From the NCBI RefSeq assembly GCF_004682055.1, contig NZ_QUZU01000034.1, forward strand, positions 1 to 64,000: 64,000 bases of DNA, in the 5' to 3' direction. The notes below the pieces were generated by a model that did no database searches, was not told the DNA's origin, and saw only the letters and a program-made list of their open reading frames with translations. The DNA is from Pseudomonas kairouanensis (GTDB lineage Bacteria > Pseudomonadota > Gammaproteobacteria > Pseudomonadales > Pseudomonadaceae). Position 1 is the first letter of the stretch, and each line of letters begins with the position of its first letter. Position numbers and translations under genes: made by a program. This document shows positions 52,716 through 61,942 of this stretch, piece by piece.

Positions 52716-54824
52716 ATGACCTTGCGTTCTACCTTAAAACCGGCCTTACGTTCGCGCTCCCTGCCGGTGGCTGTTTCTTTCGGCCTGGCCACGTTATTGG
52801 CCCACGGTGTGTTGTATGCAGCCGACACCAGCCTGCAAACCGTCGTGGTCAACGGCAAGGCGGAAACCGATGCCCAGTACGACAAAAAACGCCTGAGCAA
52901 GGTTGCCGGCGCCACCGCCGTGGTCGACAACAAGGAAGTCAACAAGGGCCGCGCGGCCACCGCCGAAGATGTGCTGGCGTATCAGCCAGGCGTCTACGCC
53001 CAAGCTACCAGCGGACAGAGCGCAGCGAAGATCTCGATTCGCGGCTCGGGCATCAACAGTTTTTACGGCGGTTACGCTCTGGGCATCAAATACCTGTACG
53101 ACGGCATCCCCGTGAGCGGCCCCGGTGGTACCCAGGAAGATTTGCTCAACATGGCGGCAGTGGATCACACCGAAGTCCTCTCCGGCGCCAATGCGTTTGA
53201 ATACAGCGCACTCACATTGGGTGGCGCCATTAATATGGTGACCAACAGTGGTTATACCGCGCCCGGCAATCGTATTCGTCTAGAGGCTGGTAGTTTCGGT
53301 TATAAGAAAGAACAGATCAGCACCGGCGGTGTCGTGGGCGATACCGATTACTATCTTTCCGTGCTGCATAACGAACGCAAGGGTTATCAGGATGACTCTG
53401 CTAACCACGGCAGCGATGTGGTGGGTAACTTCGGGCATATATTCAACGATAAGTGGGAAACCCGTTTTACTTTTCGTCATCGCGATGAAGATAATACTAA
53501 CGCCAGTACCCTCACCAAGTATCAGATCAAACACGACCCCAAAGCCAATAACTACCGCTGGGTGCGTAAAAAACCGGGCACGACCTTGCTGGGCAGTACC
53601 ACCACTTATACATTCGACGACAGTTCCAAACTTGAATTGGGCCTGGGCTATCACCACTACAAGTTGACCGATGGGCTGCACTATTACGCCAACCCTGGCG
53701 TGTGGGATTCCACCGACTTGTCCACTTCCCTGCGCTACCTGCGCAAGGGCGACTCATTCTTCGGCCTGCCCAGCGACACCACCCTAAGCTTCAGCAACAC
53801 CGTGCTGATGCCCGGCGACGTGAAAATCCGCGACCCGCAAACTTGGCAGCAAGTGCAGCGGGTCAAGTTCAGCGGCTCTCGCGACACCGTGTTCGCCCTC
53901 GGCAACGAGCTGCAACTGACCGACCGCACCTGGTTGTCCACCGGCCTGTCGGCGGCCAACTCGGTGCGCAACGTGCGCGTCACCTACGCCACCGCGCCCA
54001 ACACCAGCGAATTCCCCAGCGCCGTGCATTACGACGATTGGAACCTGGCGCCGCGCATCGGCCTGCGTTATGCGCTGACGCCGAGCATTCAGATCTTCGG
54101 TAACGTCAGCCGCTCCATCGACCCGCCGGTAACCTGGTATTACTCATCGGGCCCGGTGAGCAACCCCTACGTGCAAGACCTGCACGCGCAAAAAGCTAAC
54201 ACCGTGGAAGTCGGTATTCGGGGCAGCCAGGGCATTTTCGAGGGCAGCCTCACGGCCTATCGCTCGTGGATTCAGGGCGAGTTGCTATCGGCAGTGATCG
54301 CCAACGCCACAGCTACCTCCAACGAAATTGTATCCAACACCAACGCCTCGCCCACCATTCACCAAGGCATCGAATTCGGCCTGAGCACCAAACTGTGGGA
54401 AGGCACCGATGGCAGCACCATCAAGTGGCGCCAGGCCTACACCCTCAACGACTTCTACTTCCGTAACGACCAGACCTTCGGCGGCAACGACCTGCCAGGC
54501 CTGCCCGGCCAGGTCTACCAGGCCGCGTTGCTGTACCAGAACCCCAACGGTTTCTACGCCGACGTCAACCTCAACCACGCCTCCAGCTACTACGTGGACT
54601 TCGCCAACACCCTCAAGGCGCCGCAATACACCATCTTCGGCGCGAAGATCGGCTACGAGACCCCGAGCAAGCGCTGGAACGTGTTCCTCGACGCGAAAAA
54701 CCTCACCAACAAGCACTACGTCACTGCGTCCAAAACCTCCTATGACCTCAAGGGCCAGGACTCGGACAACTTCTACGTAGGCGACGGTCTGGGCTTTACC
54801 ACCGGCGTGCAATACAACTTCTAA
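52716..54824 (+). CDS. TonB-dependent outer-membrane receptor
   Basis: This 702-residue gated beta-barrel would capture a scarce substrate using TonB energy. Features are a signal peptide ending HGVLYAAD, a possible TonB box SLQTVVVNG, and a plug domain (KGRAATAEDVLAYQPGVYAQATSGQSAAKISIRGSGI). The barrel ends in an aromatic C-terminus (TTGVQYNF). ATG 52716 follows GGAG. DNA at about 53200-53560 is visibly richer in A/T than the rest of the gene. It is likely the outer-membrane step for the same compound taken in by the divergent ABC importer. Confidence 0.92.
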   Translation: MTLRSTLKPALRSRSLPVAVSFGLATLLAHGVLYAADTSLQTVVVNGKAETDAQYDKKRLSKVAGATAVVDNKEVNKGRAATAEDVLAYQPGVYAQATSGQSAAKISIRGSGINSFYGGYALGIKYLYDGIPVSGPGGTQEDLLNMAAVDHTEVLSGANAFEYSALTLGGAINMVTNSGYTAPGNRIRLEAGSFGYKKEQISTGGVVGDTDYYLSVLHNERKGYQDDSANHGSDVVGNFGHIFNDKWETRFTFRHRDEDNTNASTLTKYQIKHDPKANNYRWVRKKPGTTLLGSTTTYTFDDSSKLELGLGYHHYKLTDGLHYYANPGVWDSTDLSTSLRYLRKGDSFFGLPSDTTLSFSNTVLMPGDVKIRDPQTWQQVQRVKFSGSRDTVFALGNELQLTDRTWLSTGLSAANSVRNVRVTYATAPNTSEFPSAVHYDDWNLAPRIGLRYALTPSIQIFGNVSRSIDPPVTWYYSSGPVSNPYVQDLHAQKANTVEVGIRGSQGIFEGSLTAYRSWIQGELLSAVIANATATSNEIVSNTNASPTIHQGIEFGLSTKLWEGTDGSTIKWRQAYTLNDFYFRNDQTFGGNDLPGLPGQVYQAALLYQNPNGFYADVNLNHASSYYVDFANTLKAPQYTIFGAKIGYETPSKRWNVFLDAKNLTNKHYVTASKTSYDLKGQDSDNFYVGDGLGFTTGVQYNF

Positions 54825-54831
54825 GCGGAGC

Positions 54832-56244
54832 ATGGATAAGCCAATGAGCTTGAAACCTCTACACGTCAACCTCTTCGAAATGAATTGCGTGAGCCACATC
54901 ACCCATGGGCTGTGGACCCACCCGGATAACAATCGGCACCGGTTTAACGACCTGGATTACTGGATCGAACTGGCGCAATTGCTCGAACGCGGCGGCTTCG
55001 ATGCGGTGTTCCTGGCCGACGTGATCGGCACCTACGATGCCTTTCGCAGTGGCCCCGAAACCGCGTTGCGCGAAGGTATGCAAATCCCCAGTAACGACCC
55101 GTTGATGGTGGTCTCGGCGATGGCGGCGGTCACTCGCAACCTGGGGTTTGGCGTGACGTTTTCCACCACCTACGAGCCACCGTTCGCCTTCGCACGGCGT
55201 ATGAGCACCCTCGATCACCTGACCAAGGGCCGCATGGGTTGGAACATCGTCACCTCGTACCTGCCCAACGCCGCGCGCAATTTCGGCCACGACGGCGAAG
55301 TGGTCCACGACCGGCGCTACGAGATCGCCGACGAGTACCTGGACGTGCTGTACAAACTCTGGGAAGGCTCGTGGGACGACGACGCAGTGATCCAGGACCG
55401 CGAGCAACGGGTGTATACCGACCCGAGTAAGGTGCGCTACATCAATCACGAAGGTGAGCACTTCAAGGTCGCCGGCCCGCACCTGTGCCAACCGTCACGC
55501 CAGCGCACCCCGGTGCTGTTCCAGGCCACGGGGTCGCCGGCGGGCATCGAATTCGCCGGGCGCCATGCCGAAGTGGTGTTCACCGGCGGGCGCACCCACG
55601 ACACCGTGCGTCGCAATATCGCGACCATGCGCGCCAAGGCCTTGGAACACGGGCGCGCAGCCAACAGCATCAAGTTTTTGGTGATGGCCTCGGTGATCGT
55701 CGCCGAAACGGAGGAGGAGGTGGCGCGCAAAGTCGAAAGTTATCGCGAACTGCTCAGCGTCGAAGGCTCTATGACACACTTCCAGCTGCCCATCGACCTG
55801 CTGGCGTACCCGCGTGACGAACTGATCGAGCAGGTGTTCCAGCGTGAACAGTTGCCGTCCTTGTCCCGCGACTACTTCCCGCCGGGCGAAACCGTGGGCC
55901 AGGCGCTGGATCGCATCGGCAGCCTCGACCAGGACTTCTTTTTCGTCGCCGGCACGCCTGCCGTGGTGTGCGACGAAATCGAAAAATGGCTGGACGAAGA
56001 CGGTATCGACGGCATCAACCTGCGCCAGTTCCTGTCGTTTGAAACCGCGCGTGACTTCATCGACCTGGTGATCCCGGAACTGCGTCGACGCGGGCGGTTC
56101 CGCCAGGCGTATGATCCGGGCGAAACCTTGCGGGAACGGTTGTTTGGCAGCGGCGATGCGCGTTTGCCGGATGAGCATTTCGCCAGCCGCTACCGCGATG
56201 CTGAGGCGTTGAAGCGGCCGGCGGTGCCGTTGCGGTTCAAATAA
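54832..56244 (+). CDS. Luciferase-like FMN-dependent monooxygenase (NtaA/SnaA/DszA type)
   Basis: This flavin-dependent oxygenase has 470 residues. It contains VNLFEMNCVSHITHGLW, FDAVFLADVIGTYDAF, GVTFSTTYEPPFAFARRMSTLDHLTKGRMGWNIVTSYLPNAARNFG and QATGSPAGIEFAGRHAEVVFTGG, the block order of the NtaA/SnaA/DszA/SoxA group that cleaves C-S or C-N bonds with reduced FMN. ATG 54832 is very close to GGAG; ATG 54844 (MSLKPLHV) is an equal candidate. It lies seven bases after the receptor gene and so probably shares the sigma-54-like promoter. Confidence 0.9.
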   Translation: MDKPMSLKPLHVNLFEMNCVSHITHGLWTHPDNNRHRFNDLDYWIELAQLLERGGFDAVFLADVIGTYDAFRSGPETALREGMQIPSNDPLMVVSAMAAVTRNLGFGVTFSTTYEPPFAFARRMSTLDHLTKGRMGWNIVTSYLPNAARNFGHDGEVVHDRRYEIADEYLDVLYKLWEGSWDDDAVIQDREQRVYTDPSKVRYINHEGEHFKVAGPHLCQPSRQRTPVLFQATGSPAGIEFAGRHAEVVFTGGRTHDTVRRNIATMRAKALEHGRAANSIKFLVMASVIVAETEEEVARKVESYRELLSVEGSMTHFQLPIDLLAYPRDELIEQVFQREQLPSLSRDYFPPGETVGQALDRIGSLDQDFFFVAGTPAVVCDEIEKWLDEDGIDGINLRQFLSFETARDFIDLVIPELRRRGRFRQAYDPGETLRERLFGSGDARLPDEHFASRYRDAEALKRPAVPLRFK

Positions 56245-56256
56245 GCAGGCGTGTCC

Positions 56257-56276
56257 AAGGCACCGTCCGGTGCCTT
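56257..56276. terminator. Hairpin between convergent genes
   Basis: AAGGCACC-GTCC-GGTGCCTT is a perfect eight-pair stem. It covers the treR stop codon and can serve the monooxygenase gene from the other side. There is no strong T run in either direction. Confidence 0.6.
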
Positions 56277-56979
56277 AGCGCCGCGCAATATCCGAAAAGT
56301 AAAATTTATCCAACGTATGCCGCGACTCGGTGTACTCGAACTGCCGCCCATCCTGCAAAAACGTCTGGTTGCTCACCACGATCACATGGCTTTGGCCATC
56401 GAGGTCGAGGTGTGCCTGGTCGTCCTTGCTGCGGGGCAGGGCTTCGATGGTGCGTTGGGCGTAGGCGATTTGCAGTTGCAACGTCTGTTCGATAAACGCG
56501 TAGATCGACTGCTCGGCAATGGCCTGGTCCAGCCCCGGAATCACCTCGGCGACGAAGTGGTTGATATCGAGGATCACCCGTTTGCCGCCGATGCGCCGCA
56601 CCCGTTTGATGCGGGTGATCAGGGTGCCGGGTTCGGCTTCGATGTGTTGCAGCAATGAGCCTTCCAGTGGGAACTGGGTGAATTCGACTACTTCAGTGCG
56701 TACGTCATCGCCCAGGTCGGCGTGGGTTTCGTAAAAGCTCACGATGCCGCCCAGTTGGAACTCAATCGGGTTGGGGGACAGTACGAAGGTGCCCTTGCCG
56801 TGGATCTTTTGCGCGAACCCGCGCTCCTGCAACTGCTCGATGGCCCGACGTACGGTGCCTCGGCTGGCCTGGTAGCTGTCCATCAGTTCGGTTTCGGAGG
56901 GAAGGCGCGTGCCGCGTTGCAGGCGTTCGGTGGTGATGCTGGCAAGCAGATCCGTGTAGATCTGGTTGTATTTGCTCAT
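56275..56979 (-). CDS. treR: Trehalose operon repressor TreR (GntR/HutC family)
   Basis: This 234-residue regulator has an N-terminal winged helix (YTDLLASITTERLQRGTRLPSETELMDSYQASRGTVRRAIEQL) and a C-terminal UTRA ligand domain (from about residue 90) that probably senses trehalose-6-phosphate. It diverges from treP. Two operator-like palindromes lie in the shared spacer. Assigned by family pattern and by the trehalose genes next to it. Confidence 0.9.
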   Translation of the reverse strand: MSKYNQIYTDLLASITTERLQRGTRLPSETELMDSYQASRGTVRRAIEQLQERGFAQKIHGKGTFVLSPNPIEFQLGGIVSFYETHADLGDDVRTEVVEFTQFPLEGSLLQHIEAEPGTLITRIKRVRRIGGKRVILDINHFVAEVIPGLDQAIAEQSIYAFIEQTLQLQIAYAQRTIEALPRSKDDQAHLDLDGQSHVIVVSNQTFLQDGRQFEYTESRHTLDKFYFSDIARR

Positions 56980-57086
56980 GGGGATGGCTCTGTGCCTTGG
57001 CGTTCAGGCAGGAACCTTAGTGGCATGGGTGGGGTTTGTCCATTCGACGGGCAACCCACGCGTCCTACAGAAAATAAACTTTTTGT

Positions 57087-57130
57087 AACTCGTACAGACG
57101 AGTTGTTGCTTTAACTCGTCTGTACGAGTA
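57087..57130. promoter_or_regulatory. Paired TreR operators
   Basis: AACTCGTACAGACGAGTT (57087-57104) and AACTCGTCTGTACGAGTA (57113-57130) are each near-palindromic ACTCGT-N4-ACGAGT sites. Their 16-base cores are exact reverse complements of each other, 26 bases centre to centre, forming one large inverted repeat 48 bases ahead of treP. Confidence 0.75.
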
Positions 57131-57177
57131 CTTTTGCCTGCGTTCCCTCAATAAAAAAACCAAAGTGGAAACCCAGC

Positions 57178-58620
57178 ATGAGCCACGACTATTCCAATAT
57201 CGCCCGCGAGATCCTCGACAATCTCGGGGGCAGCGACAACCTTGAGCAAGCGGCCCACTGCGTGACCCGCCTGCGCCTGGCGCTCAAGGACCCGAGCCTG
57301 GTCAACAGCAGTGCGCTGAGCCAGGTCGATCTGGTCAAGGGCTCATTCTTTACCGGTGGCCTGTTCCAGGTGGTGATCGGCCCCGGCGAAGTGGAAAAGG
57401 TCTACGCCGCCCTGCGCGAACAGACAGGCCTGGCCGCTGCCACCATTGCTGATGTGAAGAAGAAGGGCGCCGACAAGACCAACGCCATGCAGCGTCTGGT
57501 GCGGGTGTTCTCCGATGTGTTCATGCCGATCCTGCCCGCGCTGATCATCGCCGGCCTGTTGATGGGCGTGAACAACCTGATGGGCGCCAAGGGCATGTTC
57601 ATCGAGGGCAAGACGCTGCTGGAGGCCTACCCGAACCTGGATGGCCTGTGGAGCCTGATCAACCTGATGGCCAACACTTCGTTTGTGTTCTTGCCAGCGC
57701 TGGTGGGCTGGTCGGCAGCCAAGCGCTTTGGCGGCAGTGAAATCCTCGGCATCGTGCTCGGCCTGATGCTGGTACACCCGGACCTGCTCAATGCCTGGAA
57801 CTACGGCAAGGCCGTGGCAGGGCTGGACGGTCAGAGCCTGCCGTACTTCGATATTTTTGGCTGGTTCAAGATCGAAAAGGTCGGCTACCAGGGGCAGATC
57901 CTGCCGATCCTGATGGCCGCCTACGTCATGAGCGTGATCGAAAAATTCCTGCGGGCGCGGGTGCCCAACGCGATTCAACTGCTGGTGGTACCCATCACCA
58001 CGATCGTGGTCACCGGCGTGCTGGCCCTGGCGATCATCGGCCCGGTAACCCGTCACCTGGGCATCCTGATCACCGAAAGCGTGGTCACCCTGTTTGACCT
58101 GGCTCCGATGGTGGGCGGGGCGATCTTCGGCCTGCTGTATGCGCCGCTGGTGATTACCGGCATGCACCACATGTTCCTCGCCGTGGACCTGCAACTTATC
58201 TCTACCCAAGGCGGCACCTTTATCTGGCCGATGATCGTCATGTCCAACCTAGCCCAGGGCAGCGCGGCGCTGGCGGTGTTCTACATGAGCCGCAATGCGC
58301 GGGATAAAAGCATGGCCTCCACCTCGGCGATTTCTGCTTATTTCGGCATCACTGAGCCGGCGATGTTTGGGGTGAATTTGCGCTTCAAGTTTCCGTTCTA
58401 TGCCGCGCTGCTGGGCTCGGCGCTGGGCAGTATTTTCCTGTCGTTGAACAAAGTGCAGGCATCGGCCATCGGTGTGGGTGGGTTGCCTGGGTTTATCTCG
58501 ATCATTCCGCAGTACATCCCAAGTTTTGTGATCGGGATGGTGATTGCGATCGTGGTGCCGTTCGTTTTGACCTGTGCGCTGAGCATGAAGATTGTTCGGC
58601 CTGGTTATCGGGTCGCCTGA
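57178..58620 (+). CDS. treP: Trehalose-specific PTS EIIBC component
   Basis: This inner-membrane permease imports trehalose and phosphorylates it to trehalose-6-phosphate. It has 480 residues, with an N-terminal EIIB domain and its phospho-cysteine Cys28 (AAHCVTRLRLAL), then the EIIC membrane domain with about ten helices from residue 110. There is no EIIA domain; it must come from the EIIA-HPr-EI protein encoded at 61943. It is called treB in enteric bacteria. Confidence 0.94.
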   Translation: MSHDYSNIAREILDNLGGSDNLEQAAHCVTRLRLALKDPSLVNSSALSQVDLVKGSFFTGGLFQVVIGPGEVEKVYAALREQTGLAAATIADVKKKGADKTNAMQRLVRVFSDVFMPILPALIIAGLLMGVNNLMGAKGMFIEGKTLLEAYPNLDGLWSLINLMANTSFVFLPALVGWSAAKRFGGSEILGIVLGLMLVHPDLLNAWNYGKAVAGLDGQSLPYFDIFGWFKIEKVGYQGQILPILMAAYVMSVIEKFLRARVPNAIQLLVVPITTIVVTGVLALAIIGPVTRHLGILITESVVTLFDLAPMVGGAIFGLLYAPLVITGMHHMFLAVDLQLISTQGGTFIWPMIVMSNLAQGSAALAVFYMSRNARDKSMASTSAISAYFGITEPAMFGVNLRFKFPFYAALLGSALGSIFLSLNKVQASAIGVGGLPGFISIIPQYIPSFVIGMVIAIVVPFVLTCALSMKIVRPGYRVA

Positions 58621-58629
58621 TCGACCGCT

Positions 58630-58694
58630 TTCGCGAGCAAGCCCGCTCCCACATGGGAATGCATTTCAAATGTGAGAGCGGGCTTGCTCGCGAA
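58630..58694. repeat. REPIN, type A, inward orientation
   Basis: Short unit with arms TTCGCGAGCAAGCCCGCTCC and complement (one GTGAGAGC variant), GTGGGAG ends facing the centre as at 27484. Confidence 0.88.
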
Positions 58695-58737
58695 GAGGCC
58701 CTCAAAGCCAACACAAAATTCTACTGAAGGAACCTCC

Positions 58738-60384
58738 ATGCAAACCTGGCAACACTCGGTGATCTACCAGATCTACCCAAAAAGCTTCCACAGCCACGCG
58801 GGTAACGCCACCGGTGACCTGCTGGGCATCGTCGACAAACTCGACTACCTGCAATGGCTGGGCGTCGACTGCCTGTGGATCACCCCGTTCCTGCGCTCGC
58901 CGCAGCGCGACAACGGCTACGACATCAGCGACTACTACGCCATCGACCCCAGTTACGGCACCATGTCCGACTGCGACCTGCTGATCAGCGAAGCGGCCAG
59001 GCGCGGCATCAAGCTGATGCTCGACATCGTGGTCAATCACACCTCCATCGAACACGAATGGTTCCAGCAGGCGCGCAGCAGCCTCGACAACCCCTACCGC
59101 GACTTCTACATCTGGCGCGACCAGCCCAACAACTGGGAGTCCAAGTTCGGCGGCTCGGCCTGGGAATACGAAGCGCAAACCGGCCAGTACTTTTTGCACC
59201 TGTTCGACCACACCCAGGCCGACCTCAATTGGGACAACCCCAAGGTGCGCGCCGAGGTGTTCAAGCTGATGCGCTTCTGGCGCGACAAGGGCGTGGGCGG
59301 TTTCCGCCTGGACGTGATCAACCTGATCTCCAAGCCCGCCGATTTCCCCGAGGACAACACCGACGGCCGCCGCTTCTACACCGACGGCCCCAACGTGCAC
59401 GAGTACCTGCAGGAAATGCACCGCGAAGTCTTCGAAGGCCACGACCTGATCAACGTCGGCGAGATGTCCTCCACCAGCCTGGAGCATTGCATTCGCTACT
59501 CACGGCCAGAGTCGAAAGAACTGTCGATGACCTTCAACTTTCATCACCTGAAGGTCGATTACCCGAACCTGCAAAAGTGGGTAAAGGCCGACTTCGACTT
59601 CCTGCAACTCAAAAAGATCTTCTCCGACTGGCAACTGGGCATGCAGGCCGGTGGCGGCTGGAACGCGCTGTTCTGGTGTAACCACGACCAGCCGCGAGTG
59701 GTTTCGCGCTTTGGCGATGACGGTGAACACCGTGTGGTCTCGGCCAAGATGCTCGCCACTGCGCTGCACTTTTTGCAGGGCACGCCCTATGTGTATCAGG
59801 GCGAAGAACTGGGCATGACCAATCCGGGTTTCGACAAGATCGAGCAGTACCGCGATGTGGAGACGCTGAACATCTTTCGCCTCAAGCGCGATGCCGGTGA
59901 ATCCCAGGCGTCGAGCATGGCGGCGATCATGCAGAAATCGCGGGACAACGGGCGCACGCCCATGCAGTGGAACACACAGCCCAACGCCGGTTTCAGCAAT
60001 GGCGAGCCGTGGATCGGCATCCCGGCGAACGCGCAGTACATCAACGTCGAAAGCCAACGCAATGACCCCGATTCCGTGCTGCATCACTACCGGGCGCTGA
60101 TTGCCTTGCGCCGTCACGAGCCGCTGATTCAGGAAGGCGTTTATCGCCAACTGCTGCAAGACCACATGCAGGTCTGGGCCTACCTGCGTGAAGGCCATGG
60201 CGAGCGCCTGTTGGTTTTGAACAACTTCTACGGCAAACCCTGCGAAATCCAACTGCCCGACAGCGTGATCAACCCGTCGACCGAGCAGCGCCTGCTGATC
60301 AGCAACTACCCCGACTGCCCGCTGCGCACGGGCACCGTAGTGCTGCGCCCTTATGAGTCGTTCGTGCTGCACCTGACCAACTGA
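58738..60384 (+). CDS. treC: Alpha,alpha-phosphotrehalase (GH13)
   Basis: TreC hydrolyses trehalose-6-phosphate to glucose and glucose-6-phosphate in the cytoplasm. The 548-residue GH13 enzyme has nucleophile Asp192 (GGFRLDVINLI), acid Glu242 (INVGEMSS) and transition-state His316-Asp317 (WCNHDQPR). ATG 58738 follows GAAGGA; the upstream frame lies in the REP unit. It is often named treA in Pseudomonas annotations. Confidence 0.94.
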   Translation: MQTWQHSVIYQIYPKSFHSHAGNATGDLLGIVDKLDYLQWLGVDCLWITPFLRSPQRDNGYDISDYYAIDPSYGTMSDCDLLISEAARRGIKLMLDIVVNHTSIEHEWFQQARSSLDNPYRDFYIWRDQPNNWESKFGGSAWEYEAQTGQYFLHLFDHTQADLNWDNPKVRAEVFKLMRFWRDKGVGGFRLDVINLISKPADFPEDNTDGRRFYTDGPNVHEYLQEMHREVFEGHDLINVGEMSSTSLEHCIRYSRPESKELSMTFNFHHLKVDYPNLQKWVKADFDFLQLKKIFSDWQLGMQAGGGWNALFWCNHDQPRVVSRFGDDGEHRVVSAKMLATALHFLQGTPYVYQGEELGMTNPGFDKIEQYRDVETLNIFRLKRDAGESQASSMAAIMQKSRDNGRTPMQWNTQPNAGFSNGEPWIGIPANAQYINVESQRNDPDSVLHHYRALIALRRHEPLIQEGVYRQLLQDHMQVWAYLREGHGERLLVLNNFYGKPCEIQLPDSVINPSTEQRLLISNYPDCPLRTGTVVLRPYESFVLHLTN

Positions 60385-60390
60385 AACACC

Positions 60391-60492
60391 CTGTAGGTGC
60401 GAGCTTGCTCGCGAAAAACCCGAGAGCGCCGCGTGCGTCCAGATTGCCTGCGAAATCCTTAACGATTTTCGCGAGCAAGCTCGCTCCTACAG
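60391..60492. repeat. REPIN, type B, inverted copy
   Basis: Type B arms with the interior in the opposite direction to 23794 and 38608 (AACGATT near the right arm). This shows the units insert in either orientation. Confidence 0.88.
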
Positions 60493-60537
60493 GTAATCGC
60501 GTCACGTAACACCAAAATAAAAATAAAGGAGTGCTTC

Positions 60538-61758
60538 ATGAAAACAACAATAAAGCTGGGCCTCGTTGCGTCGTGTCTCACCGTTCCTTTTGCCGCTCAG
60601 GCCTTGGAATTCGCCGGTTACCTGCGCAGCGGTGCCGGCACCTCGACGGGCAGCGGCCCGCAGCCATGCTTTCAACTGCCGGGGGCGCAATCCAAATACC
60701 GCTTGGGCAACGAATGCGAGCAGTACGCCGAACTGGAACTGCGCCAGGACCTGCTCACCCTCGACGATGGCTCGGTGCTCAGCGTCGATGCCATGGCGTC
60801 GCTGTACAACAAGTACGACCGCGAACTGAAATTCCAGGGCGAGAACAACGGCTCGGCGCGCATGCCACAGATGTATGCGCAGTGGTCCAACCTGCCCAGC
60901 CTCAATGGCGGCTCCATTTGGGCCGGCCGCCGTTACTACAAGCGTAACGACATCCATATCTCCGACTTCTACTACTGGAACCAGAGCGCCACGGGCGGGG
61001 GTATCGAGGACGTGCTGATCGGCGATCTGAAGTACAGCTACGCGATTTCCCGCAAGGACAACCTGTACCAGAAAGAGTACGCCACCCGTCATGACTTCAA
61101 CGTGGCGGGCTTCAAGACCAACCCCGGCGGGGAGCTGGAACTGGGCTTGAGCTACATCGAAAAGGCCGGCGGGCGCGACACCAACAGCGGTTGGGCACTC
61201 ACCGCGCAGCATGTGCAAAAGCCCTTCCTGGGCGGCAAGAACAAGTTCGCCTTGCAGTACGGCGAAGGCCCCGGCACGGGCCTGGGGTATACCGGCAATA
61301 CCTTCCTGGACCGGAGCAGCAAAAGTTATCGCGCCGTGGAGTTCTTCGACTGGCAAGTGACCCCGCGTTTCGGCGGACAGATCGAAGCGGTGTACCAGAA
61401 GGACATTCGCCCCGGCAGCCAGGACCAGACCTGGATGTCTGTCGGCGTGCGCCCGGCGTATGCCATCAGCGAGCAATTCAAACTGGTGACCGAGCTTGGC
61501 CACGATCAAGTCGATGCCACGGGCGGCACCCGTAAGCTGAGCAAATTTACCTTTGCCCCCACCTGGTCGCCCAAAGGCCCGGACTTCTGGGCACGGCCGG
61601 AAGTGCGTTTGTACTACACCTATGCGAGCTGGAACGAAGCGGCCAAGCGGGCGGCCAATGAACTGGCGGCGGGCTCGGCGTTGTCCGATACCGGCTCGTA
61701 CGGCACGGCGCGCCATGGGTCGAACTTTGGTGTGCAGGTTGAGTATTGGTGGAAATAA
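60538..61758 (+). CDS. LamB-type maltoporin/carbohydrate porin
   Basis: This 406-residue outer-membrane porin has a signal peptide ending AAQALEF. Family motifs include the opening FAGYLRSGAGTSTGSGPQPCF, the QMYAQWSNLPSLNGGSIWAGRRYYKR strand-loop and the terminal strand GVQVEYWW. LamB-family porins have a greasy slide for glucosaccharides. Its place between treC and the PTS fusion gene indicates trehalose entry. AAAGGAG precedes the ATG. Confidence 0.9.
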   Translation: MKTTIKLGLVASCLTVPFAAQALEFAGYLRSGAGTSTGSGPQPCFQLPGAQSKYRLGNECEQYAELELRQDLLTLDDGSVLSVDAMASLYNKYDRELKFQGENNGSARMPQMYAQWSNLPSLNGGSIWAGRRYYKRNDIHISDFYYWNQSATGGGIEDVLIGDLKYSYAISRKDNLYQKEYATRHDFNVAGFKTNPGGELELGLSYIEKAGGRDTNSGWALTAQHVQKPFLGGKNKFALQYGEGPGTGLGYTGNTFLDRSSKSYRAVEFFDWQVTPRFGGQIEAVYQKDIRPGSQDQTWMSVGVRPAYAISEQFKLVTELGHDQVDATGGTRKLSKFTFAPTWSPKGPDFWARPEVRLYYTYASWNEAAKRAANELAAGSALSDTGSYGTARHGSNFGVQVEYWWK

Positions 61759-61793
61759 ACATAGGGGTGTACGCGGACCAATAATGTGGGAGC

Positions 61794-61875
61794 GGGCTTG
61801 CTCGCGAAGGCGGCGTATCAGTCACATTTGCATCAACTGACACACCGCATTCGCGAGCAAGCCCGCTCCCACATT
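61794..61875. repeat. REPIN, type A
   Basis: Outward inverted pair with core GTGGGAGCGGGCTTGCTCGC; interior TCAGTCACATTTGCATCAAC. Lies between the porin and PTS genes. Confidence 0.9.
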
Positions 61876-61942
61876 GGATCGTTGTCATCTTGGAATTGCA
61901 TCAGCCCAATGATTTTTACAGAACACAACAACAGGTGAAGTC

